Source of the DNA: Acidimicrobiaceae bacterium
GTDB taxonomy: Bacteria; Actinomycetota; Acidimicrobiia; Acidimicrobiales; Bog-793
DNA: 36,060 nucleotides
Direction of reading: 5' to 3'
Assembly (NCBI GenBank): GCA_003159795.1
Contig: PLPK01000076.1
Span: 83,331 to 119,390 of the forward strand
Position numbers and translations under genes: made by a program. Of the stretch, positions 32,309 through 36,060 are shown in pieces (position 1 is the stretch's first letter; each line of letters opens with the position of its first letter). The notes under the pieces were generated by a model. That model did no database searches. It worked only from the letters and a program-made list of their open reading frames with translations, and was not told where the DNA came from.

Positions 32309-34132
32309 TCACGCGGACTTGACGAAACGATCCCGCAGCTCGATGATCCGGCGTCGACGGGAGGCCACCAGCAGGTCCGGGTCGCCGAGCTGAACATCCC
32401 ACGCGGGGTAGATGCCCCAATCCGATTCGACGCCGGCGGCTCTCATCAAGGTGGTGGCCCGTTGCGAGACGCTGCTCTGCGTGAGCCGGAAGTGGGCCAT
32501 CAGGTCCTTCACGAGCATCGCGCCCCCTGTCGGCGTGAACAGGTCGTTCGCCTTGCCGATGGTCCAGCACACGGCGGCTGCCGCGGTGTCCGCCCGTCCC
32601 CGGCGTCGCAACACCTCGGGGTCGCCCGTCGCGACTTTGGCCAGGTAGCGGCGGCAGGCGGTGCGGTACTCGACGTCAAGGAGTTCGTCACAGCACCGAT
32701 CGCATCGGGTGAGGATCTCGCTCACCTTTGCTGCGATGTCCTCGGGAATGCCATCCCAGACGAAGGCTTCGTCGGGGAGCGCCTCAACCGGGAGGGCGGC
32801 TAACGCCTCTTCGCCCCCGACCGCCCGTCGCAGCGACGCGAGCATCACCTTGCCGATGTTGTGGAGGGCAGCGAATTCGTTGCCACCCGAGAGCCACGAT
32901 GGGTCATCCAGGTCGATCGCCCCCACCGCGGCCAGGAGAGCCGCGGGACCCTGCAGACGCGGCGAGCGGATGGACCGCTGGTAATCGGGCTCCCACTCGT
33001 CGACGGCGGCGAGGGTCTCGGCGGTGAGCCCCGGGCGGATCCGGCGAGCAGCGTGTGCGTAGGCGATGAACGCCCGCAGGAGCTCGGGGGCCGCGGACAG
33101 GAACTCCGCGGGCGCCACTATCTTCCGGGGGATCCAATCCGAGAGCAGGATCTCGACCGCCGTCGGACTCCAGCGAAGCGGGTCTCCGGGCCCGTAGTCG
33201 GTGGCGAACCACAGGATCGACTCGAACAGGTCGCGGTGCCCGCGATCGTCGAACGCGGCGCCAAACTCGGAAGCGAAGAAGGACTCGGTCAGCGCCGCCT
33301 TGTCGTCCTCGCCCCACTCGGGGCGTTCGTAACCGACACCACCCACGGGCAGAAGGCGCGCCGCCCACTCGACGAGCGGTCGGCACGCCGGCCACGACTC
33401 GCTCTCGAGCGGCGGGAACATCATCGACCCGTGCTCCACCGCCTCGGTGATCCGCTCCCTCGCATCGGCCGGATCGAGCGCGCGCCACTCAGTGTCGCGG
33501 GGCGCCTCGGCATGCTCCCGCATGATCGCGAGCATCTCCTCGATCGACTCCGGCACGACGAAAGCGTCCTTGGCGACGGTGCCGAGGTTGTGGTCGACGT
33601 AGACGACGACAGCGAGTTCTTGGCCGTCCTCGAGGCGAACCCCCACGATCAGGTTGTCACCGTCGCCGAGTACGTGCACCATCTCGACGCAGCGGTAGGC
33701 CTCCGCCTCGGCGAGGCGCGACAGCCACTCGGGAAGGGCATGGCGGCGATCGGCGAGGTTACGACGCGTCCTGGCCCGGAGCAGCTCGTCGGGGGCGAGT
33801 TGGGCGATCGCGGCGAGGAGCGCCGAGGTCTCGAGCCGGTCGACCTCGGCGAAGGTCTGCACCAACTCGTCCAAGCTCAAGGGCCCGTCGCTTCCGGCAG
33901 CGACCCGGTCGAAGGGAGCCCGCGAACGTGGATCCAGCGCCGAGACGAGGCTTGAGACCTCTGCCAGCAGGTCGAATGCCTCGCCGGTGGCGAGACGCTG
34001 GCGAACATCGGCCAGGAGGTCCGGTTCGGCGGCGCGTTCGCGTCGTGTCCGCCGTCCACCGCGGCTAGCCGACGGCGGCGTTCCCTTCGGAGTGGCTCTT
34101 CCTCCGCGGGGGTGACTCCCAGGTCTTGGCAC
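32309..34132 (-). CDS. Hypothetical protein with DUF6398-like C-terminal domain
   Basis: A 607-aa soluble protein. The first 40 residues are basic and disordered. The middle is mostly helical with a short beta segment (LIVGVRLEDGQELAVVVYVDHNLG, about 161-184). The last 150 residues contain CDRCCDELLDVEYRTACRRYL, then AAVCWTIGKANDLF and VKDLMAHFRLTQSSVSQRATTLMRA, a helix-turn-helix-looking segment that I associate with DUF6398. The CxxCC pair might bind metal. GTG 34132 is supported by TAGTGT six bases upstream (leaderless type). Function is unknown; the terminal helix-turn-helix hints at nucleic acid binding. Confidence 0.72.
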   Translation of the reverse strand: MPRPGSHPRGGRATPKGTPPSASRGGRRTRRERAAEPDLLADVRQRLATGEAFDLLAEVSSLVSALDPRSRAPFDRVAAGSDGPLSLDELVQTFAEVDRLETSALLAAIAQLAPDELLRARTRRNLADRRHALPEWLSRLAEAEAYRCVEMVHVLGDGDNLIVGVRLEDGQELAVVVYVDHNLGTVAKDAFVVPESIEEMLAIMREHAEAPRDTEWRALDPADARERITEAVEHGSMMFPPLESESWPACRPLVEWAARLLPVGGVGYERPEWGEDDKAALTESFFASEFGAAFDDRGHRDLFESILWFATDYGPGDPLRWSPTAVEILLSDWIPRKIVAPAEFLSAAPELLRAFIAYAHAARRIRPGLTAETLAAVDEWEPDYQRSIRSPRLQGPAALLAAVGAIDLDDPSWLSGGNEFAALHNIGKVMLASLRRAVGGEEALAALPVEALPDEAFVWDGIPEDIAAKVSEILTRCDRCCDELLDVEYRTACRRYLAKVATGDPEVLRRRGRADTAAAAVCWTIGKANDLFTPTGGAMLVKDLMAHFRLTQSSVSQRATTLMRAAGVESDWGIYPAWDVQLGDPDLLVASRRRRIIELRDRFVKSA

Positions 34133-34138
34133 AGGGCA

Positions 34139-34144
34139 ACACTA
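34139..34144 (-). promoter_or_regulatory. Leaderless-type -10 TAGTGT for the DUF6398-like gene
   Basis: TAGTGT, TGCCCT, then GTG at 34132 on the minus strand; six-base spacing. Confidence 0.45.
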
Positions 34145-34707
34145 CGGGCCGGGCTGAGGCAAGTCAGCCTGACACGGGGCGCAAGCCGGGGCCGCGCCAA
34201 CCGCGGGCGAGTGGTACCTGGGTCCCCGGGACTCCCAGCGGACCCGCCCGACCGCGGTCAGCTCGGAGTCCGGGTGTCGAACGAGTGGCGCAGCCCGGTC
34301 GTCGCCCGGCGTTCCGTGTCGGCGGCAGCAGTGCTCCAGCTCGACGGAACCATGGCGACAGAAACCACCCCATGGCGCGAGCGCCACCAGTCCGATGCTG
34401 TTTCCACTCGCCCTGGCAAGCGACGAACGAAAGACCCGACGTCAAGACTGCGAGAGTGGTGCCCACCTCTCTCATCTGCCTGCCACCTCAGGGTGGACAG
34501 CCGCGCTCGGTTGCGGTGCCGAACACCGGTCGTGCCCGGGGCCCCTCCGGATCGGACCGCGCGGAAGCCGAGCATCCTCGTCACTGGTAGTTGGCAGGAC
34601 GGCAACCTGCCAGCTCGCACGCCGACTCGCACGGCCGCCGACGGGCGACCGCGGACGAACGCGGCGCGTTCGCCAACCGGGCTCTCCGGCCGGGTCTTCG
34701 CGGCTCA
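34145..34707. other. Divergent intergenic region, no gene supported
   Basis: About 560 nt between two divergent genes. The plus-strand 249-aa and 154-aa ORFs and the minus-strand 306-429-aa ORFs have low-complexity Arg/Ser/Pro-rich translations; the long minus ones are antisense to the next gene. No tRNA, terminator or long repeat was seen. Confidence 0.45.
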
Positions 34708-34713
34708 TACGAT
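34708..34713 (+). promoter_or_regulatory. Possible -10 TACGAT for the 358-aa gene
   Basis: TACGAT lies 8 nt before GTG 34722 and 14 nt before ATG 34728, compatible with a leaderless or nearly leaderless transcript. Confidence 0.3.
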
Positions 34714-34721
34714 GATCGACG

Positions 34722-35798
34722 GTGCCCATGGAACGGATGGACCGGGAAGAGTTTTTCGAACGATTGTCCGTGCTCGACGAGGCGCGTCTGAAGAAGGCGT
34801 TGTGGAACCTGTACTGGCGTGGCGCTGCCCCAATGCGCCAGCGGATCGAGGCCGAGCTTGATCCCGACGGTCTGCACCGACAGCGTGCCGCGGCCGAGGT
34901 GGTCGATCCAAAGTGGACGCTGAGCGAGGTGCGGGAGTTCGTGGGACTGGCGCGGTCGGGCGCGTACCTCGCGGGCGACCGCCGGGTCAGTCCACGCGAA
35001 CGCACCCGTTGGCGGTTCACCTTCCGGCGGCTCGTGAAGGACGCTGAGGTTGCCCTTCGTGAGGACGACGTCGCGGACGGCGCCGCGGCGATGGCGCTGC
35101 TCGTCGACCTCGGCCAAGAGATGCGGGACCGCTGGTACTTCCGGTCCGAGGACCCCGTCGAGGCCGCTCGTGTCGTCGTGTCGGACGAGGTGGCGCTCCT
35201 GTGGACACGGGTCCTTGATCGACTTGGCTTCGACGAGTTCGCCCGCTCGGCCGCTCCCCAGCTCCTGCGGTGGGAGTCCGAGTTCGGATGGACCCGCACA
35301 GGATTTGGCCGGATCCGGGCGCAGGAGACCTCGCTCGCGGAGGTCCTCGGGCGGATGCTTTCGGCGCCCGACATGTGGGTCACCTTCGCCAACCGATACC
35401 TGGAGGCGCTCGACGCCGTCGCCGACGCCCGAGCCGCGGCATCCGGACGCGGTCGGTACCTTTCCGGGCGCGACCCCGAACGACGCGCGGGTGATCTCGT
35501 TGAGTGGCACCTCCTGCTCCTCGACCGGTTGTTCGGAGGCGATGCCGAGGACCGCCTCGACCGGCTCGCCGCGCATTCCGCCCTCAGCGGGTCCGAAATG
35601 ACCTACTTCCGAGCGCAGCTTGCCAACCGCCGGGGCGATCTGACAACCGCGCGCCGCCTGGCAACTGAGGCACTGGAGAGACTGCCCGGCCACCCCGGTT
35701 ACCTCCGATTCGCGCGTGAAATCGATGCGCCGCTCCCGGTTCGAGCCGAGGATGTTGCGCTCTCTCGAGTCGAGAGGCTGATGACGAACGACGGATGA
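34722..35798 (+). CDS. Hypothetical helical protein, 358 aa
   Basis: A soluble, strongly helical and charged protein with no signal peptide or membrane span. It opens with MDREEFFERLSVLDEARLKKALWNLYWRG, followed by acidic and basic helices; near the C-terminus a stretch around YFRAQLANRRGDLTTARRLATEALERLPGHPGYL reads like a TPR-type helix pair. I do not recognise a named family. GTG 34722, ATG 34728 and ATG 34737 are alternative starts; no Shine-Dalgarno is seen, and TACGAT 8 nt ahead of the GTG suggests a leaderless start. Long minus-strand ORFs overlapping it have unnatural composition and are judged shadows. Confidence 0.7.
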   Translation: MPMERMDREEFFERLSVLDEARLKKALWNLYWRGAAPMRQRIEAELDPDGLHRQRAAAEVVDPKWTLSEVREFVGLARSGAYLAGDRRVSPRERTRWRFTFRRLVKDAEVALREDDVADGAAAMALLVDLGQEMRDRWYFRSEDPVEAARVVVSDEVALLWTRVLDRLGFDEFARSAAPQLLRWESEFGWTRTGFGRIRAQETSLAEVLGRMLSAPDMWVTFANRYLEALDAVADARAAASGRGRYLSGRDPERRAGDLVEWHLLLLDRLFGGDAEDRLDRLAAHSALSGSEMTYFRAQLANRRGDLTTARRLATEALERLPGHPGYLRFAREIDAPLPVRAEDVALSRVERLMTNDG

Positions 35799-35920
35799 GC
35801 GGCACACCAACTGCCACCTACTGCCGGTGTGCCTCCCCAGGTTGCCCGGAGGGGTCACTCCGAGGCCCATTTCTGTTCCCTGGTTGCTTCCCGGTCCAAC
35901 ACACGGCCATATTTATGCCC

Positions 35921-35926
35921 TACAGT
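35921..35926 (+). promoter_or_regulatory. Possible -10 TACAGT for the right-edge gene
   Basis: TACAGT lies 5 nt before an in-frame TTG and 8 nt before GTG 35935, in a locally AT-richer stretch (CATATTTATGCCC). Confidence 0.3.
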
Positions 35927-35934
35927 TGCTCTTG

Positions 35935-36060
35935 GTGACCGATAACCCTTCTCCAGTTGCTGGATCTGCCTCAGATCGGCTCGATAATGGTACGTCTGTT
36001 GCTCGGGTGCTCCCGCACCCGGCCGGCCGGCTGGCCGTCGCCACCTCGCAGACCAAGGCC
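35935..36060 (+). CDS. Right-edge partial gene
   Basis: From GTG 35935 (or the in-frame TTG 35932) the frame is open for 42 codons to the window end: VTDNPSPVAGSASDRLDNG, then a segment ending RLAVATSQTKA. The end has the look of a first hydrophobic beta strand, as in ParA/MinD-type ATPases just before their P-loop, but the P-loop itself would lie outside the window and the match is loose. A TANNNT hexamer 5-8 nt upstream supports a leaderless start. Too short for the ORF track. Confidence 0.4.
   Translation, partial: MTDNPSPVAGSASDRLDNGTSVARVLPHPAGRLAVATSQTKA

Noticed and set aside
34581-35870. 429-aa and 306-aa minus-strand ORFs opposite the 358-aa gene
   Set aside because: Low-complexity, Arg/Pro/Gly-rich; the plus-strand frame has the regular helical pattern and a plausible start signal.

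Overview
The window is very GC-rich (roughly 70% by eye) and densely coded. It uses many GTG starts, and several genes show a TANNNT hexamer only 6-7 nt ahead of the start codon, as in leaderless transcripts. Together with the PadR, Fic, DUF6398 and fused Mod proteins this suggests an Actinomycetota chromosome, possibly a deep branch such as Acidimicrobiia; the exact lineage cannot be fixed from sequence alone. No insertion sequence, CRISPR, tRNA or rRNA was seen.

Layout. (1) 1-7 kb: a left-edge gene fragment, then a purine-type cluster on the plus strand: 8-oxoguanine deaminase, hydantoinase/dihydropyrimidinase, a YgfM-like FAD subunit and an XdhD-like molybdenum hydroxylase in which all eight [2Fe-2S] cysteines are replaced. 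(2) 7.3-13.3 kb: an MFS permease, a second fused molybdenum hydroxylase with all eight cysteines intact (selenium-dependent xanthine dehydrogenase type), and adenine deaminase. (3) 13.4-17.9 kb: molybdenum cofactor genes, namely a MocA-type cytidylyltransferase, MoaC, a MogA/MoaB domain protein, and a minus-strand moeA-moaA-moaD operon whose moaD apparently starts at CTG. (4) 18.1-20.9 kb: a secreted right-handed beta-helix protein with about 18 GG[AG]-[VIL]-Y type repeats, closed by a strong terminator. (5) 21.0-24.8 kb: a minus-strand molybdate unit, mop - padR - modA - modBC (permease and ATPase fused), with a 21-bp palindrome at the expected modA transcription start. (6) 24.9-26.6 kb: formate-tetrahydrofolate ligase. 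(7) 26.9-36 kb: less familiar genes: a secreted protein, a large multi-spanning membrane protein, a Fic protein with an inverted repeat ahead of it, a DUF6398-like protein, an unknown 358-aa protein and a right-edge fragment.

How it fits together. Adenine deaminase feeds hypoxanthine, the intact hydroxylase can take hypoxanthine/xanthine toward urate, and 8-oxoguanine deaminase also makes urate. The hydantoinase and the cluster-less XdhD/YgfM pair resemble the ssnA-hyuA-ygfM-xdhD block of enterobacteria and gut anaerobes, which has been linked to purine/urate breakdown. Both hydroxylases need molybdopterin cofactor, and the window supplies molybdate uptake, storage/buffering (Mop), pterin synthesis, Mo insertion and cytidylylation. 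Fhs can capture formate as formyl-tetrahydrofolate. The most interesting object is the XdhD-like enzyme whose two iron-sulfur clusters have been erased while the fold and the molybdenum domain are preserved.
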